The notes: generated from the sequence alone by a model not told the origin. Counted from the stretch's first letter, positions 15,001 to 28,019 are shown. The stretch is 64,000 nucleotides of DNA from Acanthosepion pharaonis (GCA_903632075.3 CAHIKZ030003328.1:39594-103593); one strand, 5' to 3'. Program-made: numbers and translations.

Positions 15001-17040
15001 GTTTTATTCGATTCTACAACTCATACTGCATCGGATAAGCTAAAAAAATGACTACCTAAAATGACAAATCTAAATCGCCTTTTTTTTTTCGATACCCTCT
15101 TAACGCTAACCGGAAACTCAAAGTTGAACCTTCAAACGTCGATTTAAGGCATTTCTCTTGCCGCTAGCCCGCCGGGAATGGTTTTATTCGATTCTACAAC
15201 TCATACTGCATCGGATAAGCTAAAAAATGACTACCTAAAATGACAAATCTAAATCGCCTTTTTTTTTTTCGATACCCTCTTAACGCTAACCGGAAACCAA
15301 GTTTGAACCTTCAAACGTCGATTTAAGGCATTTCTCTTGCCGCTAGCCCGCCGGGAATGGTTTTATTCGATTCTACAACTCATACTGCGTCGGATAAGCT
15401 AAAAAATGACTACCTAAAATGACAAATCTAAATCCTTTTTTTTTTTCGATACCCTCTTAACGCTAACCGGAAACTCAAAGTTGAACCTTCAAACGTCGAT
15501 TTAAGGCATTTCTCTTGCCGCTAGCCCGCCGGGAATGGTTTTATTCGATTCTACAACTCATACTGCGTCGGATAAGCTAAAAAATGACTACCTAAAATGA
15601 CAAATCTAAATCGCCTTTTTTTTTTTCGATACCCTCTTAACGCTAACCGGAAACCCAAAGTTGAACCTTCAAACGTCGATTTAAGGCATTTCTCTTGCCG
15701 CTAGCCCGCCGGGAATGGTTTTATTCGATTCTACAACTCATACTGCGTCGGATAAGCTAAAAAAAATGACTACCTAAAATGACAAATCTAAATCGCCTTT
15801 TTTTTCGATACCCTCTTAACGCTAACCGGAAACTCAAAGTTGAACCTTCAAACGTCGATTTAAGGCATTTCTCTTGCCGCTAGCCCGCCGGGAATGGTTT
15901 TATTCGATTCTACAACTCATACTGCGTCGGATAAGCTAAAAAAAATGACTACCTAAAATGACAAATCTAAATCGCCTTTTTTTTTTTCGATACCCTCTTA
16001 ACGCTAACCGGAAACCCAAAGTTGAACCTTCAAACGTCGATTTAAGGCATTTCTCTTGCCGCTAGCCCGCCGGGAATGGTTTTATTCGATTCTACAACTC
16101 ATACTGCGTCGGATAAGCTAAAAAAAAAATGACTACCTAAAATGACAAATCTAAATCGCCTTTTTTTTTTTCGATACCCTCTTAACGCTAACCGGAAACT
16201 CAAAGTTGAACCTTCAAACGTCGATTTAAGGCATTTCTCTTGCCGCTAGCCCGCCGGGAATGGTTTTATTCGATTCTACAACTCATACTGCGTCGGATAA
16301 GCTAAAATGACTACCTAAAATGACAAATCTAAATCGCAAATTTTTTTTTTTTTCGATACCCTCTTAACGCTAACCGGAAACCCAAAGTTGAACCTTCAAA
16401 CGTCGATTTAAGGCATTTCTCTTGCCGCTAGCCCGCCGGGAATGGTTTTATTCGATTCTACAACTCATACTGCGTCGGATAAGCTAAAAAAATGACTACC
16501 TAAAATGACAAATCTAAATCGCCGGGAATGGTTTTTTTTTTTTCGATACCCTCTTAACGCTAACCGGAAACTCAAAGTTGAACCTTCAAACGTCGATTTA
16601 AGGCATTTCTCTTGCCGCTAGCCCGCCGGGAATGGTTTTATTCGATTCTACAACTCATACTGCGTCGGATAAGCTAAAAAAAAATGACTACCTAAAATGA
16701 CAAATCTAAATCGCCTTTTTTTTTCGATACCCTCTTAACGCTAACCGGAAACCCAAAGTTGAACCTTCAAACGTCGATTTAAGGCATTTCTCTTGCCGCT
16801 AGCCCGCCGGGAATGGTTTTATTCGATTCTACAACTCATACTGCGTCGGATAAGCTAAAAAATGACTACCTAAAATGACAAATCTAAATCGCCTTTTTTT
16901 TCGATACCCTCTTAACGCTAACCGGAAACCCAAAGTTGAACCTTCAAACGTCGATTTAAGGCATTTCTCTTGCCGCTAGCCCGCCGGGAATGGTTTTATT
17001 CGATTCTACAACTCATACTGCGTCGGATAAGCTAAAAAAT
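1..17040. repeat. Sat1 block I: 'CTAAATCG' monomers
   Basis: Monomers here end in AAATCTAAATCGCC before the T-run and mostly read AAACTCAAAG. The box CTGCATCGG is fixed at the left; CTGCGTCGG first appears near 2,424, is mixed from about 4.7 to 15.2 kb, and is fixed from about 15.4 kb. A local variant GCTAGCTCGCC occurs only in early monomers (about 595, 775 and 1,132). AAACCCAAAG becomes common from about 15.65 kb. One monomer at about 340-360 lacks the A-run to T-run segment, apparently through recombination at a shared CTAA. Confidence 0.93.
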
Positions 17041-20000
17041 GACTACCTAAAATGACAAATTTAAATCGCTTTTTTTTTTTTTCGATACCCTCTTAACGCT
17101 AACCGGAAACCCAAAGTTGAACCTTCAAACGTCGATTTAAGGCATTTCTCTTGCCGCTAGCCCGCCGGGAATGGTTTTATTCGATTCTACAACTCATACT
17201 GCGTCGGATAAGCTAAAAAATGACTACCTAAAATGACAAATTTAAATCGCCCTTTTTTTTTCGATACCCTCTTAACGCTAACCGGAAACCCAAAGTTGAA
17301 CCTTCAAACGTCGATTTAAGGCATTTCTCTTGCCGCTAGCCCGCCGGGAATGGTTTTATTCGATTCTACAACTCATACTGCGTCGGATAAGCTAAAAAAA
17401 TGACTACCTAAAATGACAAATTTAAATCGCCTTTTTTTTCGATACCCTCTTAACGCTAACCGGAAACCCAAAGTTGAACCTTCAAACGTCGATTTAAGGC
17501 ATTTCTCTTGCCGCTAGCCCGCCGGGAATGGTTTTATTCGATTCTACAACTCATACTGCGTCGGATAAGCTAAAAAAAAATGACTACCTAAAATGACAAA
17601 TTTAAATCGCTTTTTTTTTTTTCGATACCCTCTTAACGCTAACCGGAAACCCAAAGTTGAACCTTCAAACGTCGATTTAAGGCATTTCTCTTGCCGCTAG
17701 CCCGCCGGGAATGGTTTTATTCGATTCTACAACTCATACTGCGTCGGATAAGCTAAAAAAATGACTACCTAAAATGACAAATTTAAATGGCCTTTTTTTT
17801 TTTTCGATACCCTCTTAACGCTAACCGGAAACCCAAAGTTGAACCTTCAAACGTCGATTTAAGGCATTTCTCTTGCCGCTAGCCCGCCGGGAATGGTTTT
17901 ATTCGATTCTACAACTCATACTGCGTCGGATAAGCTAAAAAAAAATGACTACCTAAAATGACAAATTTAAATGGCCTTTTTTTTTTCGATACCCTCTTAA
18001 CGCTAACCGGAAACCCAAAGTTGAACCTTCAAACGTCGATTTAAGGCATTTCTCTTGCCGCTAGCCCGCCGGGAATGGTTTTATTCGATTCTACAACTCA
18101 TACTGCGTCGGATAAGCTAAAAAATGACTACCTAAAATGACAAATTTAAATGGCTTTTTTTTTTTTTCGATACCCTCTTAACGCTAACCGGAAACCCAAA
18201 GTTGAACCTTCAAACGTCGATTTAAGGCATTTCTCTTGCCGCTAGCCCGCCGGGAATGGTTTTATTCGATTCTACAACTCATACTGCGTCGGATAAGCTA
18301 AAAAATGACTAAAAAATGACAAATTTAAATCGCCTTTTTTTTTTCGATACCCTCTTAACGCTAACCGGAAACCCAAAGTTGAACCTTCAAACGTCGATTT
18401 AAGGCATTTCTCTTGCCGCTAGCCCGCCGGGAATGGTTTTATTCGATTCTACAACTCATACTGCGTCGGATAAGCTAAAAAAATGACTACCTAAAATGAC
18501 AAATTTAAATGGCCTTTTTTTTTTCGATACCCTCTTAACGCTAACCGGAAACCCAAAGTTGAACCTTCAAACGTCGATTTAAGGCATTTCTCTTGCCGCT
18601 AGCCCGCCGGGAATGGTTTTATTCGATTCTACAACTCATACTGCGTCGGATAAGCTAAAAAATGACTACCTAAAATGACAAATTTAAATGGCCTTTTTTT
18701 TTCGATACCCTCTTAACGCTAACCGGAAACCCAAAGTTGAACCTTCAAACGTCGATTTAAGGCATTTCTCTTGCCGCTAGCCCGCCGGGAATGGTTTTAT
18801 TCGATTCTACAACTCATACTGCGTCGGATAAGCTAAAAAATGACTACCTAAAATGACAAATTTAAATGGCCTTTTTTTTTTTTCGATACCCTCTTAACGC
18901 TAACCGGAAACCCAAAGTTGAACCTTCAAACGTCGATTTAAGGCATTTCTATTGCCGCTAGCCCGCCGGGAATGGTTTTATTCGATTCTACAACTCATAC
19001 TGCGTCGGATAAGCTAAAAAAATGACTACCTAAAATGACAAATTTAAATCGCCGGAAACCCAAAGTTGAACCTTCAAACGTTTTTTTTTCGATACCCTCT
19101 TAACGCTAACCGGAAACCCAAAGTTGAACCTTCAAACGTCGATTTAAGGCATTTCTATTGCCGCTAGCCCGCCGGGAATGGTTTTATTCGATTCTACAAC
19201 TCATACTGCGTCGGATAAGCTAAAAAAAATGACTACCTAAAATGACAAATTTAAATGGCCTTTTTTTTTTTCGATACCCTCTTAACGCTAACCGGAAACC
19301 CAAAGTTTGACAAACGTCGATTTAAGGCATTTTTCTCTTGCCGCTAGCCCGCCGGGAATGGTTTTATTTTTATTCGATTCTACAACTCATACTGCGTCGG
19401 ATAAGCTAAAAAAAAATGACTACCTAAAATGACAAATTTAAATGGCTTTTTTTTTCGATACCCTCTTAACGCTAACCGGAAACCCAAAGTTGAACCTTCA
19501 AACGTCGATTTAAGGCATTTCTCTTGCCGCTAGCCCGCCGGGAATGGTTTTATTCGATTCTACAACTCATACTGCGTCGGATAAGCTAAAAAAATGACTA
19601 CCTAAAATGACAAATTTAAATGGCCTTTTTTTTTCGATACCCTCTTAACGCTAACCGGAAACCCAAAGTTGAACCTTCAAACGTCGATTTAAGGCATTTC
19701 TATTGCCGCTAGCCCGCCGGGAATGGTTTTATTCGATTCTACAACTCATACTGCGTCGGATAAGCTAAAAAAATGACTACCTAAAATGACAAATTTAAAT
19801 GGCCTTTTTTTTCGATACCCTCTTAACGCTAACCGGAAACCCAAAGTTGAACCTTCAAACGTCGATTTAAGGCATTTCTATTGCCGCTAGCCCGCCGGGA
19901 ATGGTTTTATTCGATTCTACAACTCATACTGCGTCGGATAAGCTAAAAAAAATGACTACCTAAAATGACAAATTTAAATGGCTTTTTTTTTTTTCGATAC

Positions 20001-23000
20001 CCTCTTAACGCTAACCGGAAACCCAAAGTTGAACCTTCAAACGTCGATTTAAGGCATTTCTATTGCCGCTAGCCCGCCGGGAATGGTTTTATTCGATTCT
20101 ACAACTCATACTGCGTCGGATAAGCTGACTAAAAAAAAAAAAAATGACTACCTAAAATGACAAATTTAAATGGCCTTTTTTTTTCGATACCCTCTTAACG
20201 CTAACCGGAAACCGGAAAAAGTTGAACCTTCAAACGTCGATTTAAGGCATTTCTCTTGCCGCTAGCCCGCCGGGAATGGTTTTATTCGATTCTACAACTC
20301 ATACTGCGTCGGATAAGTAAAAAAAAAATGACTACCTAAAATGACAAATTTAAATATTTTTTTTTTTTTCGATACCCTCTTAACGCTAACCGGAAACCCA
20401 AAGTTGAACCTTCAAACGTCGATTTAAGGCATTTCTATTGCCGCTAGCCCGCCGGGAATGGTTTTATTCGATTCTACAACTCATACTGCGTCGGATAAGC
20501 TAAAAAAAAATGACTACCTAAAATGACAAATTTAAATGGCTTTTTTTTTTTTCGATACCCTCTTAACGCTAACCGGAAACCCAAAGTTGAACCTTCAAAC
20601 GTCGATTTAAGGCATTTCTCTTGCCGCTAGCCCGCCGGGAATGGTTTTATTCGATTCTACAACTCATACTGCGTCGGATAAGCTAAAAAAATGACTACCT
20701 AAAATGACAAATTTAAATGGCCTTTTTTTTTTCGATACCCTCTTAACGCTAACCGGAAACCCAAAGTTGAACCTTCAAACGTCGATTTAAGGCATTTCTA
20801 TTGCCGCTAGCCCGCCGGGAATGGTTTTTTATTCGATTCTACAACTCATACTGCGTCGGATAAGCTAAAAAAAAAAAAAATGACTACCTAAAATGACAAA
20901 TTTAAATGGCCTTTTTTTTTTTTTCGATACCCTCTTAACGCTAACCGGAAACCCAAAGTTGAACCTTCAAACGTCGATTTAAGGCATTTCTATTGCCGCT
21001 AGCCCGCCGGGAATGGTTTTATTCGATTCTACAACTCATACTGCGTCGGATAAGCTAAAAAAATGACTACCTAAAATGACAAATTTAAATGGCCTTTTTT
21101 TTTTTCGATACCCTCTTAACGCTAACCGGAAACCCAAAGTTGAACCTTCAAACGTCGATTTAAGGCATTTCTCTTGCCGCTAGCCCGCCGGGAATGGTTT
21201 TATTCGATTCTACAACTCATACTGCGTCGGATAAGCTAAAAATGAATACCTAAAATGACAAATTTAAATGCATTTTTTTTTCGATACCCTCTTAACGCTA
21301 ACCGGCCTTTTTTTTTTTTCGATACCCTCTTAACGCTAACCAAAGTTTCAAACGTCGATTTAAGGCATTTCTCTTGCCGCTAGCCCGCCGGGAATGGTTT
21401 TATTCGATTCTACAACTCATACTGCGTCGGATAAAAAAAAAATGACTACTAAAAATGACAAATTTAAATGGACAAATTTAAATTTTTTTTTTCGATACCC
21501 TCTTAACGCTAACCGGAAACCCAAAGTTGAACCTTCAAACGTCGATTTAAGGCATTTCTCTTGCCGCTAGCCCGCCGGGAATGGTTTTATTCGATTCTAC
21601 AACTCATACTGCGTCGGATAGCTAAAAAAATGACTACCTAAAATGACAAATTTAAATGGCCTTTTTTTTTCGATACCCTCTTAACGCTAACCGGAAACCC
21701 AAAGTTGAACCTTCAAACGTCGATTTAAGGCATTTCTATTGCCGCTAGCCCGCCGGGAATGGTTTTATTCGATTCTACAACTCATACTGCGTCGGATAAG
21801 CTAAAAAAATGACTACCTAAAATGACAAATTTAAATGGCTTTTTTTTTTTTTTCGATACCCTCTTAACGCTAACCGAAAACCCAAAGTTGAACCTTCAAA
21901 CGTCGATTTAAGGCATTTCTCTTGCCGCTAGCCCGCCGGGAATGGTTTTATTCGATTCTACAACTCATACTGCGTCGGATAAGCTCAAAAAAAAATGACT
22001 AAAAAATGACTAAAACAAAAATAAATTTAAAGATTTTTTTTTTTCGATACCCTCTTAACGCTAACCGGAAACCCAAAGTTGAACCTTCAAACGTCGATTT
22101 AAGGCATTTCTATTGCCGCTAGCCCGCCGGGAATGGTTTTATTCGATTCTACAACTCATACTGCGTCGGATAAGCTAAAAAAAATGACTACCTAAAATGA
22201 CAAATTTAAATGGCCTTTTTTTTTTTTCGATACCCTCTTAACGCTAACCGGAAACCCAAAGTTGAACCTTCAAACGTCGATTTAAGGCATTTCTATTGCC
22301 GCTAGCCCGCCGGGAATGGTTTTATTCGATTCTACAACTCATACTCGTCGGATAAGCTAAAAAAAATGACTACCTAAAATGACAAATTTAAATGGCCTTT
22401 TTTTTTTCGATACCCTCTTAACGCTAACCGGAAACCCAAAGTTGAACCTTCAAACGTCGATTTAAGGCATTTCTCTTGCCGCTAGCCCGCCGGGAATGGT
22501 TTTATTCGATTCTACAACTCATACTGCGTCGGATAAGCTAAAAAAAATGACTACCTAAAATGACAAATTTAAATGGCCGGGAATTTTTTTTTTCGATACC
22601 CTCTTAACGCTAACCGGAAACCCAAAGTTGAACCTTCAAACGTCGATTTAAGGCATTTCTATTGCCGCTAGCCCGCCCGGGAATGGTTTTATTCGATTCT
22701 ACAACTCATACTGCGTCGGATAAGCTAAAAAATGACTACCTAAAATGACAAATTTAAATGGCTTTTTTTTTTTTTTCGATACCCTCTTAACGCTAACCGG
22801 AAACCCAAAGTTGAACCTTCAAACGTCGATTTAAGGCATTTCTATTGCCGCTAGCCCGCCGGGAATGGTTTTATTCGATTCAACAACTCATACTGCGTCG
22901 GATAAGCTAAAAAATGACTACCTAAAATGACAAATTTAAATTTTTTTTTTTTTTTTCGATACCCTTAACGCTAACCGAAACCCAAAGTTGAACCTTCAAA

Positions 23001-24700
23001 CGTCGATTTAAGGCATTTCTCTTGCCGCTAGCCCGCCGGGAATGGTTTTATTCGATTCTACAACTCATACTGCGTCGGATAAGCTAAAAAAAAATGACTA
23101 CCTAAAATGACAAATTTAAATGGCCTTTTTTTTTTTTTTCGATACCCTCTTAACGCTAACCGGAAACCCAAAGTTGAACCTTCAAACGTCGAAACGCATT
23201 CGATTTAAGCCGGGAATGGTTTATTCGATTCTACAACTCATACTGCGTCGGATATGCTAAAAAAATGACGATAAAATGACAAATTTAAATACTTTTTTTT
23301 CGTCGGATAACGCTAACGGAAAACCCAAAGTTGAACCTTCAAAAAAAATTCTCTTGCCGCTAAAATGACAAATGGTTAAATTCGATTCTACAACTCATAC
23401 TGCGTTTTTTTTTCGATACCCTCAATTTAAATGGCCAAATTTTTTTTTCGATACCCTCTTAACGCTAACCGGAAACCCAAAGTTGAACCTTCAAACGTCG
23501 ATTTAAGGCATTTCTCTTGCCGCTAGCCCGCCGGGAATGGTTTTATTCGATTCTACAACTCATACTGCGTCGGATAAGCTAAAAAATGACTACCTAAAAT
23601 GACAAATTTAAATTTTTTTTTTTTTTTCGATACCCTCTTAACGCTAACCGGAAACCCAAAGTTGAACCTTCAAACGTCGATTTAAGCATTTTCTCTTGCC
23701 GCTAGCCCGCCGGGAATGGTTTTATTCGATTCTACAACTCATACTGCGTCGGATAAGCTAAAAAAATGACTACCTAAAATGACAAATTTAAATCCTTCAA
23801 ACGTTTTTTTTTTTCGATACCCTCTTAACGCTAACCGGAAACCCAAAGTTGAACCTTCAAACGTCGATTTAAGGCATTTCTCTTGCCGCTAGCCCGCCGG
23901 GAATGGTTTTATTCGATTCTACAACTCATACTGCGTCGGATAAGCTAAAAAAACTACCTAAAATGACAAATTTAAATGGCTTTTTTTTTTTTCGATACCC
24001 TCTTAACGCTAACCGGAAACCCAAAGTTGAACCTTCAAACGTCGATTTAAGGCATTTCTCTTGCCGCTAGCCCGCCGGGAATGGTTTTATTCGATTCTAC
24101 AACTCATACTGCGTCGGATAAGCTAAAAAAATGACTACCTAAAATGACAAATTTAAATGGCTTTTTTTTTTTTCGATACCCTCTTAACGCTAACCGGAAA
24201 CCCAAAGTTGAACCTTCAAACGTCGATTTAAGGCATTTCTATTGCCGCTAGCCCGCTGGGAATGGTTTTATTCGATTCTACAACTCATACTGCGTCGGAT
24301 AAGCTAAAAAAAATGACTACCTAAAATGACAAATTTAAATGGCTTTTTTTTTTTTCGATACCCTCTTAACGCTAACCGGAAACCCAAAGTTGAACCTTCA
24401 AACGTCGATTTAAGGCATTTTCTTGCCGCTAGCCCACCGGGAATGGTTTTATTCGATTCTACAACTCATACTGCGTCGGATAAGCTAAAAAAAATGACTA
24501 CCTAAAATGACAAATTTAAATGGCCTTTTTTTTTTTTTTTCGATACCCTCTTAACGCTAACCGGAAACCCAAAGTTGAACCTTCAAACGTCGATTTAAGG
24601 CATTTCTCTTGCCGCTAGCCCACCGGGAATGGTTTTATTCGATTCTACAACTCATACTGCGTCGGATAAGCTAAAAAAAAATGACTACTAAAAAAATGAC
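17041..24700. repeat. Sat1 block II: 'TTTAAATGG' monomers
   Basis: From about 17,055 the end box reads AAATTTAAATC, and from about 17,785 it mostly reads AAATTTAAATGGCC. AAACCCAAAG and CTGCGTCGG are nearly fixed. A further variant, CTATTGCCGC in place of CTCTTGCCGC, appears near 18,950 and alternates with the older form. Rearranged and partly duplicated monomers are more frequent here than in block I (near 19,050, 21,265, 22,573, 23,190-23,450 and 23,790). Confidence 0.93.
23190..23450. repeat. Scrambled Sat1 monomers
   Basis: Normal monomer order breaks down. Short blocks such as CGATTTAAGCCGGG, TTTTCGTCGGATAACGC, CCGCTAAAATGACAAAT and GCGTTTTTTTTTCGATACCC join segments that are normally far apart in the monomer. 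Joints fall at short shared words or in T-runs. Normal monomers resume at about 23,447. This could be a real recombination cluster or a local assembly or consensus error. Confidence 0.85.
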
Positions 24701-26392
24701 AAATTTAAATCGCCTTTTTTTTTTCGATACCCTCTTAACGCTAACCGGAAATCAAAATGTTGAACCTTCAAACGTCGATTTAAGGCATTTCTCTTGCCGC
24801 TAGCCCACTGGGAATGGTTTTATTCGATTCTACACCTGATACTGCGTCGGATAATCTCAAAAAGTGACTACCTAAAATGACAAATTTAAATCGCCTTTTT
24901 TTTCGATACCCTCTTAACGGTAACCGGAAACTATAACTACAGGCTTCAAACGTCGATTTGAGGCATTTCTCTTGCCGCTAGGCCCCCGCAAATGGTTTTA
25001 TTCGATTCTACAACTCATACTGCGTCGGATAAGCTAAAAAAATGACTACCTAAAATGACAAATTTCAATAGCCTTTTTTTTTTTGGGGTACCCTCATAAC
25101 GCTAACCGGGATCACAAAGTTGAGCCTTCAAACGTCGATTTAAGGCATTCCTCTTTGCCGCTAAGCCCCCCGCAAATGGTTTTATTCGATTCTACAACTC
25201 ATACTGCGTCGGATAAGTTAAAAAAAAAATGACTACCTAAAATGACAAATTTAAATCGCCTTTTTTTTTCGATACCCTCTTAACGGTAACCGGAAACTGA
25301 AACTACAGGCTTCAAACATTGATTTAAGTAATTTCTCTTGCAGCTAGCCCGCTGGGAATGGGTTTTTTATTCGATTCTACAACTCATACTGCGTCGGATA
25401 ATCTAAGAACATGACTACTAAAAAAATACAAGTTTAAATCACTTTTTTTTTTTTCGTTACCCAAATAGCCCCAACCGGGGACTCAAACTACAGCCTTCAA
25501 ACGTCGATTTAAGACATTTCTATTGAAGCTACGCCACTGGGATTTGGTTTTATTCGACTCTACAAGTCATACTGCGTCGGATAAGCTAAAAAAATGACTA
25601 CCTAAAATGACAAATTAAATCGCCTTTTTTTTTCGATACCCTCATAACGCTACACGTGATCACATTGTTGAGCCTTCAAACGTCGATTTAAGGCATTTCT
25701 CTTGCCGTTAGGCCCCGGGAAATGGTTTTATTCGATTCTACACCTCATACTGCGTCGGATAAGCTAAAAAAATGACTACCTAAAATGACAAATTTAAATC
25801 GCCTTTTTTTTTCGTTACCCAAATAACGCGAACCGAGACTCAAAGGTCAACCATCAGACGACGATTTAAGGTATTTCTCTTCCATCTAGGCCACTGGGAA
25901 TTATTTTATCTGTTTCTACACCTCAAACTATGTCGCATAATATAATAAAATGACTATCAAAAAATACACTTCTAAATCGACTTTTTTTCTCGATACTCGA
26001 ATAACGCGAGTCGCGGTCTTAAAACGCAACCTTCAAACGACGATTTTAGGCATTTCACTTGCAGCTCGGCCACTGGGAATGGTTTTATCCGTTTCTACGA
26101 CTCAAACTACTTCGGATAATTTAATAAAATGACTATTAAAAATACAATTTTAAACCTAATTTTTTTTTCGATACCCAAATAACTCGAACCGGGTTCTCAA
26201 AGCGCAACCTTCTATCGACGATTAAAGCATTTTTCTTGCACCTTGGTCGCTGGGAATGGTTTTATCTGTTTCTACGACTCAAATTACGTCGGAATAGCTA
26301 ATATAATGACTACCAAAAAATGCCCTTTTAAATCGACTTTTTTTTTTTGTTACCCAAATAACGCGAACCCAGTTCTCAAAGCGTAACCTTCA
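24701..26392. repeat. Decayed right edge of the Sat1 array
   Basis: About nine to ten monomers keep the Sat1 order but diverge progressively rightward. An alternative older version of the post-T-run box, TTACCCAAATAACGCGAAC, appears at 25,815 and 26,350, with related forms near 25,455, 25,993 and 26,170. The array stops inside a monomer at about 26,392, just after ACCTTCAAA. Short reading frames here are satellite sequence, not genes. Confidence 0.93.
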
Positions 26393-28019
26393 AAGTGAAA
26401 TTGCAAGAGAAATTTTGAGAAGATTTCATGACAATTCCAACAAATTCACTAACACAATGTCCCGTAACATCGACGGTCTCTCCCTCCCTACACAAGCGAC
26501 TGAAATATTCTTTAGACCCATGGATTAAGCAGGAAATTCCTCACAATCTGATATCTATTTCATGAGGATTCCCTGGGGAGGACAAAGTTGAAATGCGATC
26601 TTGGCGAGCAAACCGCTTTGCTCACACCGTAAATTGCCAACGGTAACCGCAGCGACACGGTCGAAGCTGCACTTTGCCCTAGAAAAGCGAATGACAAACG
26701 CCTGTATACATGGATTGAGTGAGAAATTTCGCACATTTCAATACCAATTTTGAACAGATTTCATGAAAATTCCAACAAATTCACTAATACAAGGTCCCCT
26801 AACATCGAAGGTCACTCCCTCCCCCTACACAAGCGACTGAAATAATCCTTTGACTCATGGATTAAGCAGGAAATTCCTCACAATCTGTTACCTATTCAAT
26901 GAAGCTTCCCTAGAGAGGACAGAGTTGAAATGCGATCTTATCGAGCAAACCACTTTTCGGACACCATAAATTGCCAACGGTTTACAGCAGCGACATGGTC
27001 GGAGCTTCACTTTGCCCTAGAAAAGCTAATTAAAAATGCCTGTACACATGGTTAGAGTGAGAAATTTCGCACAATTTAATACCAATTTTGAAGAGATTTC
27101 ATCTACTGGAAAATGTTATAAAGAAGTAAAATGTGAGGGATCCCCACTTTTGGTCCGCATGAAAATTCCAAGAAATTTACTTACACAAGGCCCCGTATCG
27201 TCGAAGGACACTTTCTCCCTACACAAGCGACTCTTTGACGCATGGATTAAGCAGGAATTTCCTCACAATCTGATATCCATTTCATGAGAATTCCCTCGAG
27301 ATGAAAAAAAAGTTGAAATGCGATCTCATCGAGCAACTCTGTTTTTCAGACACCTTGAATTGCCAACGGTCACAGCATCGACAGGTCGAAGCTGCACTTT
27401 GCCCTAGTAATCCGAATGAAATATCCTTGTACACGTGGATAGAGCGAGAAATTCCGCACTCTTTAATACCAATTTGGAAGCGATTTCATCTACTGAAAAA
27501 AAGTTATAAAGAAGTGAAATGTGAGTGATCCCCAGTTTTGGTCCGCATGAATATTCCAACAAATGCCTACTTTTTGCTCTATTAAGCAAAATTTTAAATC
27601 CTTCTAGACAGACATGTTTCGAGACATACAGCCCAATTTAATACCAATTTTGCAGTTATTTCACTTACTGGAAAAAAAAAATTAAGTAGTGTAAAATATG
27701 TGATCCCCCAGTTACGGTCAGCTAAAAAAAACAACCCACATTTCCACTAACGCAAGTTACCGTATCGTCGAAGGCCTCCTTCTCCCTACTCAATAGACTC
27801 AAGTAATTTTTTTCATACATGGATTAAGCAAGAAATTCTGCACAATCTCATATCTATTTTATGAGGGTTCCATAGAGGAGCAAAGTTCAAATGCAATCTT
27901 ATTGAGCAAACCGGTTTTCAGACACCGTAAACTTTGAATGGGCACAGCAGCGACATCATCGAGGCTTTACTTTGCCCTATTAGGCCAAATTTAAAATCCT
28001 TCTAGACAGGCATGAATCG
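26393..28019. repeat. Sat2 degenerate tandem repeat, left block
   Basis: A second tandem repeat begins abruptly at the broken Sat1 monomer. The anchor ATTCCAACAAAT or a close variant recurs near 26,433, 26,769, 27,163 and 27,551, giving periods of about 336, 394 and 388 bp. A further shortened unit lies near 27,740. Other words shared by each unit are CATGGATTAAGCA, GAAATTCC(T)CACAA, GAGCAAACC, CAGCGACA and CACTTTGCCCTA. The longer units carry an extra segment around GATCCCC(A)CTTTTGGTCCGC. The short reading frames at about 27,036-27,528 are repeat sequence. I do not recognise the family. Confidence 0.9.

Larger units (their letters stand above)
1..26392. repeat. Sat1 tandem satellite array (about 179-bp monomer)
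   Basis: Head-to-tail monomers of about 178-180 bp fill this interval, roughly 145-150 copies. Each monomer has a T-run (about 5-17) followed by CGATACCCTC, TTAACGCTAACCGG, then ACGTCGATTTAAGGC, GCCGCTAGCCCGCCGGGAAT, TTATTCGATTCTAC, a CATACTGC(A/G)TCGG box, GATAAGCTA, an A-run (about 4-14), ATGACTACC and AAAATGACAAAT. Most length differences between copies lie in the T-run and the A-run. A monomer carries about 11-12 CpG dinucleotides, far more than the AT-rich DNA to the right. No reading frame over 60 codons exists before the decayed right edge. The array is cut by the left end of the window, so its full size is unknown. A centromeric or heterochromatic role is possible from size and organisation but is not shown by the sequence. 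Confidence 0.99.

Noticed and set aside
1..26392. CRISPR-like regular array
   Set aside because: The unit is about 179 bp and repeats entirely, with no unique spacers of CRISPR size; the context is eukaryotic.
1..26392. CENP-B box in Sat1
   Set aside because: Neither strand of the monomer contains the core pattern TTCGnnnnAnnCGGG; CGCCGGGAA lacks the upstream TTCG at the required spacing.
1..26392. Pol III promoter in Sat1 (TAGCCCGCCGG as A box, TATTCGATTCT as B box, T-run as terminator)
   Set aside because: The two boxes are only about 10 bases apart, too close for a tRNA-type promoter, and a TTTT stop lies between them.
1..26392. Telomere-like repeat because of TTAACGCTAACC
   Set aside because: Only one CTAACC word per 179-bp unit occurs; there is no run of short telomeric repeats.
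25950..27589. Short open frames in decayed Sat1 and in Sat2
   Set aside because: They are translations of tandem repeat units without domains and are not conserved between units.
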